Part shown: piece after piece, positions 37,321 to 46,387 of the stretch | How the letters are laid out: the number at the start of each line of letters is the position of its first letter | Numbering within the stretch: the first letter of the stretch is position 1 | NCBI RefSeq assembly: GCF_900114615.1 | Contig: NZ_FOTS01000014.1 | Span: forward strand, 1 to 64,000 | Direction of reading: 5' to 3' | DNA: 64,000 nt | Origin: Pelosinus propionicus DSM 13327 | GTDB lineage: Bacteria; Bacillota; Negativicutes; DSM-13327 | Notes under the pieces: model-generated | What the model was told of the DNA's origin: nothing | The model's input: only the letters and a program-made list of their open reading frames with translations | Databases searched by the model: none | Position numbers and translations under genes: made by a program

Positions 37321-37353
37321 AAGAAGCCCCTGTACCAAGCACAGGAGCTTCTT
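37321..37353 (-). terminator. Terminator upstream of the kinase-helicase gene
   Basis: Thirteen-base arms (37321-37333, 37341-37353, one mismatch), T-rich on the minus strand afterwards. It should end transcription from the small upstream genes and leaves 37090-37320 for the kinase-helicase promoter. A second short hairpin (gagggg/cccctc, about 37380-37395) lies next to it. Nothing else is seen in 37090-37472. Confidence 0.75.
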
Positions 37354-37472
37354 CTACACAAAACCTGATTAACAGGTTGAGGGGTTTTGCCCCTCTGGAT
37401 AATCGAGTTATAACATAGACACACGAAAAAAGATAGGATATCTCCTTAAACCTAGATGGCTAAATACAAGGA

Positions 37473-37661
37473 CTAAAGGTTTCCCTTTTCAACCTGTTTG
37501 CGAAAAGTCCTCTGAACAATAGGTTTTACAACAGTATAATAAAATTTTTTCCCTTCAGCAATACGTTGTAGAGAAAAAGGGTTCTTTTTATTTTCAAGTC
37601 CATTTACCAGAAAATCTTCTTTACTATTATTCTTGTTTCGAATTTCCTGAAGTGTTCTCAT
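37473..37661 (-). CDS. Small basic protein of unknown function (62 aa)
   Basis: 62 residues, basic, with AAAGGGG 5 nt before its ATG, so it is likely to be translated. No motif recognised. It lies between the 82-aa gene and the kinase-helicase operon on the same strand. Confidence 0.5.
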   Translation of the reverse strand: MRTLQEIRNKNNSKEDFLVNGLENKKNPFSLQRIAEGKKFYYTVVKPIVQRTFRKQVEKGNL

Positions 37662-37775
37662 TGTTCCCCTTTCATTTGTCTAAAATATACTTTTTGACAC
37701 TTTTCCACAAAGCTTCGAGCCATATCTAAATTACAATAGTCATAACATATAAAAAGCAAAGCCAAAAGTCCGTCT

Positions 37776-38024
37776 TTATGGATGATTATTCTTTTTGGGC
37801 GCTACGGTCCACCGATTCATTTCCCATTGATTCCAAACCATCTTATCTAAGTCTAGCCCATTAGCCTCAAACGATTTTCTGATAAATTCTCTCTCATACT
37901 GTATTTGAGCAACAATAGAGTTATCGCCTCTTTTCTGATAAGCTTTCTCCATATCGGACAGCCTCTCATATTCTTCCAACAATACTCCTATGATAATAGA
38001 TTTAGATATATGGGTGTGGTCCAT
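37776..38024 (-). CDS. Small protein of unknown function (82 aa)
   Basis: 82 residues from the ATG at 38024 (AGGAG 9 nt upstream; an in-frame TTG two codons earlier is too close to the SD). Mostly helical, with a charged middle (EEYERLSDMEKAYQKRGD) and an aromatic end (WNQWEMNRW). No family recognised. Same strand as its neighbours. Confidence 0.55.
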   Translation of the reverse strand: MDHTHISKSIIIGVLLEEYERLSDMEKAYQKRGDNSIVAQIQYEREFIRKSFEANGLDLDKMVWNQWEMNRWTVAPKKNNHP

Positions 38025-38239
38025 TTTCAACTACTCCTATCTTTATTATAACTAGCATAACTTATAAAAGAGCCTTTATGACACATTATAATTCAATGCC
38101 ATCGTTATAACAATACGGAGTAGATGAATTTGAAGAAATCTGCCTTATTCAATTTCACAAGCCTACTCGTAAGTTGCAAATGGCATTAAGTTGATTGAAA
38201 ACCTTTTCATCACCCTCGCTAATAGATAAGTTAACCCGA

Positions 38240-39100
38240 TTAATTGCCTAGCTTTAGCCAAGCTAATTCCGCAATTTGTTCAACTTCAGTCTTCATTAGA
38301 ACCTTGTCGGTGTATTTAGGCAAAATGGAATTAAGATAGGCAATCTTTGTTGATTTCTTGTAACAATTCTTAAAGGTTTCGTCCTCTATGACAATCGCTA
38401 CTAATTTTTCAAGGTCTAGTTGATTCGCTTTTTTTATTCGATTTTGTGCCTCTTTTGCTAGAGCATCTATTTCAAGCAAAGACTTATATTTACCCGGATA
38501 CCTTTTTCCAAAGATCTCAGAAGCATAATACCGTCTGCTTCTACTCGTCTCATATTTAAACTCTTCATCCTGAACAAGTAGCTGGATTAGTTCCTCGTCT
38601 AATGCATCCTCTTGTCTCGCTTTTACTTCTCTTAATTGTTGTATCTCTTCTTCGTAACCGCTTGTTATTTTATCTAAGGTCTCTTGAGGGTCGGGGAGAT
38701 TAGTAAACCAATCCTGTAAAAACCAAATGGCAAATATAATACCATTAATAGGTACTGAAAGAATCATCTCATAGCACCCGCTCGATGCCATCTTTTTAAT
38801 ATTATCGTTATGGCGTTTGACGTTTTTTAGAATGTCTTTATATCTCTCGCCATATTCATCTAAAGTTATCGTCTCTTCGTTTATTAAAATTTCCTCCAAC
38901 TCTTCCCCTTTGAGGGTTTCGGATTTGAGAAACATAGTTTTGATACCGTTATCAATTGCTATACTGCATAGTTCTTGTATTGCATCTTCTCTTTCATCAT
39001 TTAGCCTATAATCTCCTCTTGGCGATTCCTCTACTTCAATAATTTTAAGGTTATTGTTCTTTATAATTTCTTCGACCTCGTTAATGGTAGGAAAGCCCAA
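38240..39100 (-). CDS. Unknown protein with one hydrophobic segment (286 aa)
   Basis: 286 residues from a TTG at 39100 with GGAGGG 7 nt upstream. Acidic N-terminal part, a hydrophobic stretch at about 113-130 (MILSVPINGIIFAIWFLQDWF), then a charged coiled-coil-like region (EEEIQQLREVKARQEDALDEE) and a helical C-terminus. I recognise no family. Being an element gene of unknown type next to defence-like genes, it could be a membrane-linked effector, but that is guesswork. Confidence 0.6.
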   Translation of the reverse strand: MGFPTINEVEEIIKNNNLKIIEVEESPRGDYRLNDEREDAIQELCSIAIDNGIKTMFLKSETLKGEELEEILINEETITLDEYGERYKDILKNVKRHNDNIKKMASSGCYEMILSVPINGIIFAIWFLQDWFTNLPDPQETLDKITSGYEEEIQQLREVKARQEDALDEELIQLLVQDEEFKYETSRSRRYYASEIFGKRYPGKYKSLLEIDALAKEAQNRIKKANQLDLEKLVAIVIEDETFKNCYKKSTKIAYLNSILPKYTDKVLMKTEVEQIAELAWLKLGN

Positions 39101-39576
39101 TAAAATCCCTCCTCATCATATGATAGCAGTATATCTTTCGACATTATTCTCCCAGTTCCTACCACAGAAATACACAAACACAAGCATTGCCTAAATAAAT
39201 ACCTTTAAAAGTCTTACAGTCCTAGAAAAAGAAAAAGAGGCGTTTTGTACGACGATTCCAATTGGAACTGCAGTTGCTTTACAATATTGTAGATTGAAAA
39301 CTGCCCAACATTCTATCTACAACTTTCCTGTGCTTTGTGTTTTGTTTTATATTTGTAGATTCCTAACAAATATTATAAAGAAATTTATATACAATGAACA
39401 ATCCTTATGTCCTTAACGATTATTTTCATACTTTTAATCCTGTTGTTGGACGAAGAAACAAGAGGATATAATTTCTATCGTTCAAAAAATTTTCGTCGCA
39501 AAATTGGCTTGCTTTAGTGCTTGAGCTTATTGCAACAATTAGAGTATTATTAAATCAAACAAGCCTAAAATAAACA

Positions 39577-39620
39577 GGTAGTCCCACTCCAAGTGTGAGA
39601 GACTACCGACTCATGTGGGA
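39577..39620 (+). promoter_or_regulatory. Two mutually exclusive hairpins in the leader of the NYN operon
   Basis: Arms ggtagtc (39577-39583) and gactacc (39601-39607) form one stem; tcccac (39582-39587) and gtggga (39615-39620) form another. They share bases, so only one can exist at a time, as in an attenuator or sensor leader. The structure ends about 65 nt before the first gene. The rest of 39101-39685 is A+T-rich and shows no other gene. Confidence 0.4.
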
Positions 39621-39685
39621 ACTCTATGTCCCTAGTGCGTTGATTACAATCTAAATTTCAGAATGAAATCAAGAGGATGAAGAAA

Positions 39686-39856
39686 ATGAATGAAGGAAAA
39701 CAATTAAATTACGAATATCCAACTAGCTGTCCTCATTGCCATGCCGACTTATTAAGTGACGAGATTGCCATTGAAGATATCATGGGCACTATCTGCCGTA
39801 ATCCAGACAGAATTGAGCAATGCCAGTGTCCGATTGTAAAAGGATATGGAGGTTGA
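39686..39856 (+). CDS. Small cysteine-rich (zinc-ribbon-like) protein
   Basis: 56 residues from the ATG at 39686 (AGAGG 9 nt upstream; an earlier in-frame ATG at 39677 abuts the SD). It has CPHC near the N-terminus and a later C...CQC group, suggesting one metal-binding ribbon. No family recognised. Its stop is 6 bp before the next ATG, and the SD of the next gene lies inside its last codons. Confidence 0.5.
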   Translation: MNEGKQLNYEYPTSCPHCHADLLSDEIAIEDIMGTICRNPDRIEQCQCPIVKGYGG

Positions 39857-39862
39857 ATTTAA

Positions 39863-40069
39863 ATGAGGTCGTTTCTTGATAGTGCAGATAAATTTTTAAT
39901 TTCAGAAATTCTAGGAGAACTTGTGCAACAACATAATTTTTCTGAAGCAAGGGCTAAAAAACTCATGAAGAAATCAAACCTTTTGTCACTCTTAGTACAT
40001 AGTCCATATTATACACATCATAAAGATGGTACTAGCTGGGCATATGAGATAGTTCGACAAACAACATGA
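39863..40069 (+). CDS. Small protein of unknown function (67 aa), NYN operon
   Basis: 67 residues; GGAGG lies 10 nt before the ATG, inside the preceding gene. Helical, with SEARAKKLMKKSNLLSLLVHSPYYTHH. Not recognised. It sits between the cysteine-rich gene and the NYN-domain gene on the same strand, so it is probably cotranscribed with both. Confidence 0.5.
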   Translation: MRSFLDSADKFLISEILGELVQQHNFSEARAKKLMKKSNLLSLLVHSPYYTHHKDGTSWAYEIVRQTT

Positions 40070-40233
40070 TTAATGAGAAGGATGTAATATATAATCGGCT
40101 TTATTTAGTATCATTTTCTCAATTAATGAAGTTATTAAAATTAATGATAACTTTAATATATATAATTAGATACGCCAAGGTAACTACATTTTTTGAAATG
40201 AGGGTGTATCTCCACGGAACGGAGGAATTCCAA

Positions 40234-40782
40234 ATGGAAGAGATGATTGATTTAACCAATCTAGCACATAAAGCATACGTTTTTTTCGATAAACCTAACT
40301 CAATGCCAAACGAGAAAGAGCAACCATGGGTAGCCCTCTTTATAGATGGCGATGGTTTAGGACGTGATGTTTCAATCAAAAAAGTGCTTGCACAAGCTGA
40401 AGAACTCGGAGATGTGGTAGTCCGAAGAGTTTATGCAAATTATACAACGCCGTCTTTTGTAACTCGTTGGATGGAAATATATAAAAAATACTTGTTTGAG
40501 CGCCGAATTTTTCATGGTGTACACAAGAACATTGCTGATATGGGAATTTGTTGCGATGCAGTAGAATTAGCATTAAATGAACCACGTCTAGATTATTTTA
40601 TTATCGTTTCTCACGATGGAGGTTTTTTCCCGCTGATGGCTAAATTAGACGAACTCAAAAAGAAAGTGTATTGGATTGGCGGTAAAGAGCCTTTGAAAAA
40701 AGCTGAAAGATTACAAGAAGAACTTGATAATAAAGAAAAACGGCTAAAATTAAGTAGGAAGGTTGGTTCCGATGATTTCTAA
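40234..40782 (+). CDS. NYN-domain (PIN-like) ribonuclease
   Basis: 182 residues from the ATG at 40234, selected because GGAGG is 8 nt upstream; the frame is open from 40066 but that part has no domain and lacks an SD. The NYN/LabA-like fold is clear: FIDGDGLGRD (first acidic residues), then GICCDAVELAL and IIVSHDGGFFPLM with the later acidic residues, then KKKVYWIGG. Such proteins are metal-dependent RNases. It ends the little operon with the cysteine-rich protein and the 67-aa protein. A toxin or phage-defence RNase role is inferred from the setting. Confidence 0.72.
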   Translation: MEEMIDLTNLAHKAYVFFDKPNSMPNEKEQPWVALFIDGDGLGRDVSIKKVLAQAEELGDVVVRRVYANYTTPSFVTRWMEIYKKYLFERRIFHGVHKNIADMGICCDAVELALNEPRLDYFIIVSHDGGFFPLMAKLDELKKKVYWIGGKEPLKKAERLQEELDNKEKRLKLSRKVGSDDF

Positions 40783-41104
40783 GCTTGTTATCAAAAACCT
40801 TTAATGCTTTGATGAATGATAGAAGTATATAAAGATGAAATTAGTCAATTACATAAGAACGAATGTGCGTAAAGGAGGGCTTTTATCATATTAAACAGGC
40901 TTTCAAGAAAATGTAGATTATCATAATCTTATTACTAACGCATAATCGCTCAACATTTTCCGTATCTAGAGGAATTACTAATTGGGCTGAGAAATTAATA
41001 CTAAATTGCAATTGCAAAGAATTAATCCAAATGATATATTGTCATCATTAGAGCTATCTGGCTCATCGGATCGCGTAATCACCCTAACAGTTGTCAGAAG
41101 AACG

Positions 41105-41133
41105 GGCTAGGGAGTATAAGCCCTAGTTTTTCC
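41105..41133 (+). terminator. Terminator after the NYN operon
   Basis: CTAGGG/CCCTAG stem followed by five Ts on the plus strand. The 40783-41104 stretch before it has no supportable gene, although DILSSLELSGSSDRVITLTVVRR just before the hairpin looks like a coding remnant. Confidence 0.65.
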
Positions 41134-41374
41134 TTATTCAAATGGATATGTTATGAATGAGCAAGAAGACAACTTCTTGTCGGTTCCCTTCATTTCAAAA
41201 ACAATTAGAGAAAGCCACATAAGTAGTCTGGTCTTATTTCAAGGATAAAGACCAATGGAGTTGTAATGGACTGGATCGCTGTGGCAATGGAATGTATTGT
41301 TGATGTTAGGCTGGAAAAGAATTTATAAGCAAAGCATGGGAAGCAAACACAGTTAAGATAATTTCTCAAAATTA

Positions 41375-41420
41375 AAGGAACGGAAAAGCAATGGTGGTTA
41401 ACCATACCTTCCCGTTCCTT
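41375..41420 (-). terminator. Terminator of the DUF3800 transcript
   Basis: Nine-base arms (41375-41383 and 41412-41420) enclose an inner ggttaacc hairpin; on the minus strand the stem is followed by a T-rich stretch. It would end a minus-strand transcript that contains the DUF3800 gene and the three hairpin repeats. Confidence 0.6.
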
Positions 41421-41427
41421 AGACCAA

Positions 41428-41588
41428 GCGTCATCGCGACTTACTCGGACATTATAAGTTTATCCAGTTTAAGGTAAAAATATAACTAAAACAAACAACA
41501 GTCAGACATGAAGAGTCGTCGCGACTTTCTCCAGCATCTAACTGCCACATATTGAAACCTGTAATAAGAGAGTCATCGCGACTTTCTC
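41428..41588 (-). ncRNA. Three hairpin repeats in the DUF3800 3' UTR (candidate structured RNA)
   Basis: Three copies of a 17-20 nt unit (core gtcatcgcgactt) at 41428-41446, 41513-41532 and 41568-41588, separated by about 65 and 35 bases. Copies 2 and 3 fold into stems (about 5 bp and 8 bp with a G.U pair) around a five-base loop (gtcgc, atcgc); copy 1 is weaker. They begin about 85 nt after the DUF3800 stop and are followed by a terminator. Conserved RNA structures next to DUF3800 genes have been described as a class; membership here is inferred, not tested. The short repeat, irregular spacing and lack of cas genes argue against CRISPR. Confidence 0.5.
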
Positions 41589-41673
41589 TAAGTTACAAGA
41601 GTTTCACCAATAGAACTGTTCTTAGTATAATTCTTATCATAGTAGTTGTCAAGAATTTTTATTTTATTATATA

Positions 41674-42504
41674 TCATTTTTGTTCTTTAAAGTAGTCTAC
41701 CAAATCATAATTAGCTATAAGTGGACTTATAACTGAGTTATATTTTTGTTCTATCGCAATAAATGCTGGTTTGTCAGTCTGATGCAAATAAATAATCCGA
41801 TAGCAGTACAATATTATATCTACAAGTTGGGTAAAGCCGTTAAAATATGATTCAACTGCAACAGGCTCCGACCACAATCTTCCACCAAATGAATTTTCCT
41901 TAATTTTTGTAACAAAACATTCCCTAATATCTGAATCTAATCTATCGGGTATTAGAACACCTTTCTTGTTTTTGCTCACCAACCGCTCACCGTATTGATT
42001 AACAATAAAATCAACCATTCTATTATTAACGTGTTTGTCTTTGGGTTTAGCAATTCCATTACTCGTTAAGTAATCTGTAATGCTATTTTTGTCAGTCTTA
42101 AATATATATATACGTTCAATAAACGGAGACATTTCTTCAAGTAATTTGTTTATTATATCCCCGATTTCGGAAGGTGCGTGATACTTCCAAGGATTCAATT
42201 TTATTATTCCTCGTTTATCAAAGTCAACTGTGGGGTTAAAGATTTCCCGTGAGTGTAGTTCATATTTAATTAACAACCGGGATAAGTCGGCAGAAATCTC
42301 TTTTTCATTCTTTCCACTATCCCTTAAAGCAACTGTCCATTTATCCTTTACACTTTTCTTAGCTAGTTGAAAGTTCTTCTTAAAGATTGATAAAGCGTCA
42401 TAGACCTTTGTGTTATCGATTATAACACCGCCATACATATATACTACTTGATTAGTTTGTCCAAGAATGTTTTTCCCTGTTTCATCCATATACATTAATT
42501 CCAA
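41674..42504 (-). CDS. DUF3800-family protein (RNase H-like fold)
   Basis: 276 residues from a TTG at 42504 (AGGAG 8 nt upstream), giving the family-typical N-terminus MELMYMDETG; the frame opens at a GTG at 42513. Later family features are GGVIID, LIPDRLDSD, WSEPVAVES and QLVDIILYCYR, which carry the scattered acidic residues of a predicted RNase H-like nuclease. DUF3800 genes are frequent in mobile and defence regions and have no firm function. Its 3' UTR holds hairpin repeats. Confidence 0.75.
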   Translation of the reverse strand: MELMYMDETGKNILGQTNQVVYMYGGVIIDNTKVYDALSIFKKNFQLAKKSVKDKWTVALRDSGKNEKEISADLSRLLIKYELHSREIFNPTVDFDKRGIIKLNPWKYHAPSEIGDIINKLLEEMSPFIERIYIFKTDKNSITDYLTSNGIAKPKDKHVNNRMVDFIVNQYGERLVSKNKKGVLIPDRLDSDIRECFVTKIKENSFGGRLWSEPVAVESYFNGFTQLVDIILYCYRIIYLHQTDKPAFIAIEQKYNSVISPLIANYDLVDYFKEQK

Positions 42505-42605
42505 GATATACACTCCTTTAAAACGCCACAGTTAACTATTTGCTATATATCTACATTCTACCAGAGCTTAGTTTACACCTTCCTATTTTAATATAAAAAA
42601 GCACA

Positions 42606-43619
42606 TTATGTCGGAAAAAAGGAGGATATTCTAGTGCTATTATACATCATATGAAATAAAGAACTAAAGTAATGCAAAAAATTCGCATGAACTTCATGCG
42701 GATTTTTTTTATACGATTTATTGAGTGTCCAGCATTTCCTGGCATTGCTCATCTCTGTACGTACTTCCATGTTTACCCCAGATTTAATTAAATCATCGAT
42801 AACAGCTTTATCTGTAGGATTTGCAAAGAAATCGACAATACATTTTGCCGTTATTTCACCATCATCTTGAATGGCTGTTAGTTCCTCAACAGTTGCTTCT
42901 GCAAGAGTAAGGATACTGAAATAATGTCTCATAATCGCCTTTGCCGTAGATTTGCCGACATTATTGATACCCAAACCTGTTAGCAACTTCGAAGGTTCAT
43001 TCGCCTTTGATTTTTCAATAGCTTGAAGAATCTAATGCGTATTTTTGTCTTTACCGATAAGTCCTTTTTCTATCAACTCGTCACGATACTCCTTTAAGTG
43101 GTAAACATCGGCATAGCTATGAAGATAACCTTCATCAACTAATGTCTGGATATAGGTCTCCTAAAGCCTTAATATCCATAACATTCCTGCTAGTAAAAAA
43201 TGAGATTTAACTTACCAGTGTACAGGACAAAAAGGGTTCACGCACTTAATAGCAGACATGCCTTTTTCTCTAATTGCTGGCTGACCACATACAGACATTC
43301 ATTAGGAATTATATATACCATCTTAGGCGGTTTTACCACTTCTTTTAAAGCAGGGATGATTTCCCCTGACTTATAAATCAAATAAGTACCGCCTATACCG
43401 ACCTGTTTCTCATTAATGAAATCTTGATTATGAAGTGCTACTCTCTGAACGATAGTTCCACATAATCTAATCGGCTTTAAAATCCCAGTAACAGTAATCT
43501 TGCCAGTGCGCCCAACAGCTACATCAACATTAATAAGTTCCGTTATCTTCATGATACTATTTATTATATTTTGTCACAAGGGCTACCAATTCGTTATATC
43601 TTTCAATTGTTTTTTCCAT
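42606..43619 (-). pseudogene. ligA: ligA remnant (NAD-dependent DNA ligase), internally deleted
   Basis: Starts with an SD and ATG at 43619 (MEKTIERYNELVALVTKYN, the LigA N-terminal domain pattern) and hits a stop after 20 codons. The adenylation domain is missing. OB-fold sequence follows (VAVGRTGKITVTG, LHNQDFINEKQVGIG), then Zn-finger and HhH parts in changing frames (LVDEGYLHSYADVYHLKEYRDELIEKGLIGKD, a stop, then LLTGLGINNVGKSTAKAI and GVNM). The C-terminal BRCT domain is replaced by unrelated residues. It is clearly not functional. The neighbouring 43620-43880 is A+T-rich without a gene. Confidence 0.85.
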
Positions 43620-43880
43620 AGCATACTCTCCATTTCTCAATTCTAAACAAAAGTCATCAAAAATAAGATATATATTTTGTTTATTTCGCTTACTGCTACT
43701 TAGTATTAAACAAAACTCTTCATTACTCTTATTTACTATGTTTATCCATTAAGCACATAACTTATAACTTTTGTTTATGAAAGTATACTTATTCTTGTGA
43801 TTAGCCGAAACTTATTGTCATCGATATTCTTATCATATTTTAGCTAAAAAAGCTATCCTTGGGTTTGTTTTCCTGCGTTT

Positions 43881-44504
43881 TTATTCATTATCTTTCTTGA
43901 CTGCAGTAATTTCCTTGGGATTTCGTTTTTGGGAACGACTAGCTACTTTATTGGTGTTAGTATTGATAGGTATAACGGTAGAACCACTTTGTCGCTTTTG
44001 TAATTCGTTGATTTGTTTCTGTAGTGCAAAGATTTCTTTTTGTTTATCTTCAAGTTGACCAATCTGAGATTTTAATTGTCTTTCTCCTTCTTTGATTTGC
44101 TGTTTTAATTCATAGTTATCAACTATTTGAAGTTGCAGTCCGTCAATTATAATTTGAATCGCTTTATCATTGGCTTTAACCTTGTTAAACCTTTTTAACT
44201 GCAAAATGTCTTGGTCTTCAATCTCCTTGCACCGTTTTTCGATATAAACTTGAAGAGTTCTATTGTTGTTGTATATAGTGCTTCGTGGTACTTTAGCTCC
44301 AGCCGAGACAGAATTAATGTTTATTTTACTAATTTCTTTTATTCTTATAGCCATCTCTTTTTGTGCGAGAATAAGGCTCTGCAAATATTCTTCGATTTGG
44401 AACAGCTGGTCCTGTATTTTAGGACTTTGGATTGTTAACTCACCTATTTTATATTGTTTTGTTCGTTCGCTAACAAATTCTCTAAGTTCAACTTCTTCAC
44501 CCAC
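43881..44504 (-). CDS. DUF6262/TnpC-like coiled-coil accessory protein of the recombinase module
   Basis: 207 residues from a GTG at 44504 with AAGGAGG 7 nt upstream, inside the end of the preceding recombinase gene (61-nt overlap). An HTH-like part (ISKININSVSAGAKVPRSTIYNN) is followed by a long coiled coil (about 120-175) and a basic tail. This matches the small third protein of Tn554-type elements, which assists and orients transposition. The position directly after three recombinases supports the call. Confidence 0.72.
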   Translation of the reverse strand: MGEEVELREFVSERTKQYKIGELTIQSPKIQDQLFQIEEYLQSLILAQKEMAIRIKEISKININSVSAGAKVPRSTIYNNNRTLQVYIEKRCKEIEDQDILQLKRFNKVKANDKAIQIIIDGLQLQIVDNYELKQQIKEGERQLKSQIGQLEDKQKEIFALQKQINELQKRQSGSTVIPINTNTNKVASRSQKRNPKEITAVKKDNE

Positions 44505-46387
44505 TCCTGAACCTCCTTATCTATTTCAGTAAGTCTACCAATCACTTGTTTTAACTGAGGGTATGCTTTGAGGATTTCGATCTCTCCATCTATCGCCACT
44601 TTCTCAACTAAATCCTCATGTTCTGGTTTAAAGCGGTTTTGATAAAAGTTTTTCAATGCAGTAAATTCTAATTCATAATCCTTTTGAAATTTAGGGTTTA
44701 TTTGAGAAAGAGCTTTATTATGCTCGACAACTTTTAGTTTTTCTATTAGCCGCTTGTAATTAAAATCAAAAGATGTGATGTCAGGTAATTGGTAAGAAAT
44801 ATAAAAATGTTTTTCCAGTAAAGCCAAACGTTTTTGTTGTTCACATAGAGTTCCAATTGCCTTGGTACACATACCAACAAGTGATTCTTTTACTGCGGAT
44901 TTTTTTAAAATTCTTAAAATTTCATCTATGTTTTTAAATATATTAAGTTTCTTCTTTTTAAGAAACTTGTTAATTGTTTCATATGCTTGTACTAAATCTG
45001 GATCGGTTAGTTCTTTGACAAGATTAGCTTTTTGGGCTTCAATCCTAGTGCCATCCATAGAAGCACGATAGTAGAGGGTTTCTTTAACGCTTTCGGGATC
45101 TCTAAAGTACCACATTGTCATTTCCGATTCCATATGATTCATGTGTTCACGAATCCATTCTATAGTTAATCCTCTATCCTTTAACCAATTCGCTAATGCA
45201 ACACGAAATTGGTGAGGATTTAGGGTGTAAATAGGTTGGCTCAACAGCAAATCACAGTCTACTGGTTCACAGTAATTACTTTTAAATGTTTTAGCCTCCA
45301 GTAAATTTTTGAACGTTCTTTGTTTAAGTTGTAATTTTTCTATTTCAGAAAGAGAGTTAAATCCTAGTTCTTCTTGGTGTCTCAAGAAAAAACCGTCAAA
45401 CCTGTCGTAAAATGATGTATTTGAAAGCACTCGCCCTTTATATGAATTAACTAAGTAATTAGTATTTAATTTGTTTCTTTGTTCTTCGGTTATTTTTTCG
45501 AGCGTCTGGTAGGCTTTTAGCGAATCGGGAAATAAGAATGTCTGAGTCCATCTACCTTCTCTTGTGCTAGTCGTTTTGAAGGTGAAAAATTCAAGGTAAT
45601 AGGCACTCTTTTTATTTTTGAAAATCGTTTCTTCTTTTAGCTTGCCCGCTTCTAAGATTCGTAGTTCTCCATTTCTCATTCCAGTACGGGCTAATATAAC
45701 AATTAAGCAAGCCATAATACAACTTTGTAGCCTTAGAGTTTCGTCTTCCATGTCACGTAAGGCACACTTTATAATTCGTTCATGTAATTGTTTAGGAATA
45801 TTAGGGTGTTTATTACTCTCTGATTCTGCTATTATCTCTCCTACCGGAATACTATTCATAATTGGCTCGAAACTACTGTAATCGAGGCTGTAACCTCCGA
45901 ATTCAAGTTCATCAAGCATTTTGCGAATAGCGAATAGATTAGTACTTATATTCTTTTTAGTTGTGTTACTAAGTTTCTTATCAATATACTCTTGTATTAT
46001 AGAGGGTGTAATGTGGGCAAAATTGTGCATAAATTTTTCGTTCTGCAAGAATAAAGCAAAACGTCTCATACGCATATAATACCCATGTGTAGTTGTCGTT
46101 CGATTATTTTTGCTTATATATAAATCGCGAATAACATTTTTTTTAATAATTACCCGAAATTCTTTTGAGATGATTTTTGCAAAATCAAACCTGTTCTTAT
46201 CGGCACTAAGCGGGATTTTTCTTGCAAAATTAAAATCCCAAAAACTATCCGAAAACCGTATTCCAACTGTAAAGTAAGAGTCCAGCTCTACAAATAAATT
46301 ATCAGCATCTTTTTCTTTGTTAATTAGTTGTTGAACAACTTCTACATTCCAAGAGATTTCCTCATATATTTCATTATCTGTACTCAA
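44444..46387 (-). CDS. Tyrosine recombinase, third of the trio
   Basis: 647 residues. N-terminal SAM-like core-binding region (MRRFALFLQNEKFMHNFAHITPSIIQEYI), then the catalytic domain: first Arg in ARTGMRNGELR, HxxR in PHQFRVAL, His in MNHMESEMTMWYF with the Tyr nucleophile. All key residues are kept, so it should be active. A helical C-terminal extension of about 200 residues follows. Its start overlaps the stop of the upstream recombinase by 4 nt (ATGA). Confidence 0.85.
   Translation of the reverse strand: MSTDNEIYEEISWNVEVVQQLINKEKDADNLFVELDSYFTVGIRFSDSFWDFNFARKIPLSADKNRFDFAKIISKEFRVIIKKNVIRDLYISKNNRTTTTHGYYMRMRRFALFLQNEKFMHNFAHITPSIIQEYIDKKLSNTTKKNISTNLFAIRKMLDELEFGGYSLDYSSFEPIMNSIPVGEIIAESESNKHPNIPKQLHERIIKCALRDMEDETLRLQSCIMACLIVILARTGMRNGELRILEAGKLKEETIFKNKKSAYYLEFFTFKTTSTREGRWTQTFLFPDSLKAYQTLEKITEEQRNKLNTNYLVNSYKGRVLSNTSFYDRFDGFFLRHQEELGFNSLSEIEKLQLKQRTFKNLLEAKTFKSNYCEPVDCDLLLSQPIYTLNPHQFRVALANWLKDRGLTIEWIREHMNHMESEMTMWYFRDPESVKETLYYRASMDGTRIEAQKANLVKELTDPDLVQAYETINKFLKKKKLNIFKNIDEILRILKKSAVKESLVGMCTKAIGTLCEQQKRLALLEKHFYISYQLPDITSFDFNYKRLIEKLKVVEHNKALSQINPKFQKDYELEFTALKNFYQNRFKPEHEDLVEKVAIDGEIEILKAYPQLKQVIGRLTEIDKEVQEWVKKLNLENLLANEQNNIK

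Noticed and set aside
40066-40233. N-terminal extension of the NYN protein
   Set aside because: No SD, hydrophobic low-complexity translation; the start at 40234 has GGAGG and precedes the domain.
41205-41405. 66-residue minus-strand ORF
   Set aside because: No SD, odd composition, and it covers one arm of the terminator hairpin; not treated as a gene.
41428-41588. Possible CRISPR array (three repeats)
   Set aside because: Repeat unit is only 17-20 nt, imperfect, mostly self-complementary, spaced unevenly, and no cas gene is near. Structured RNA fits better.
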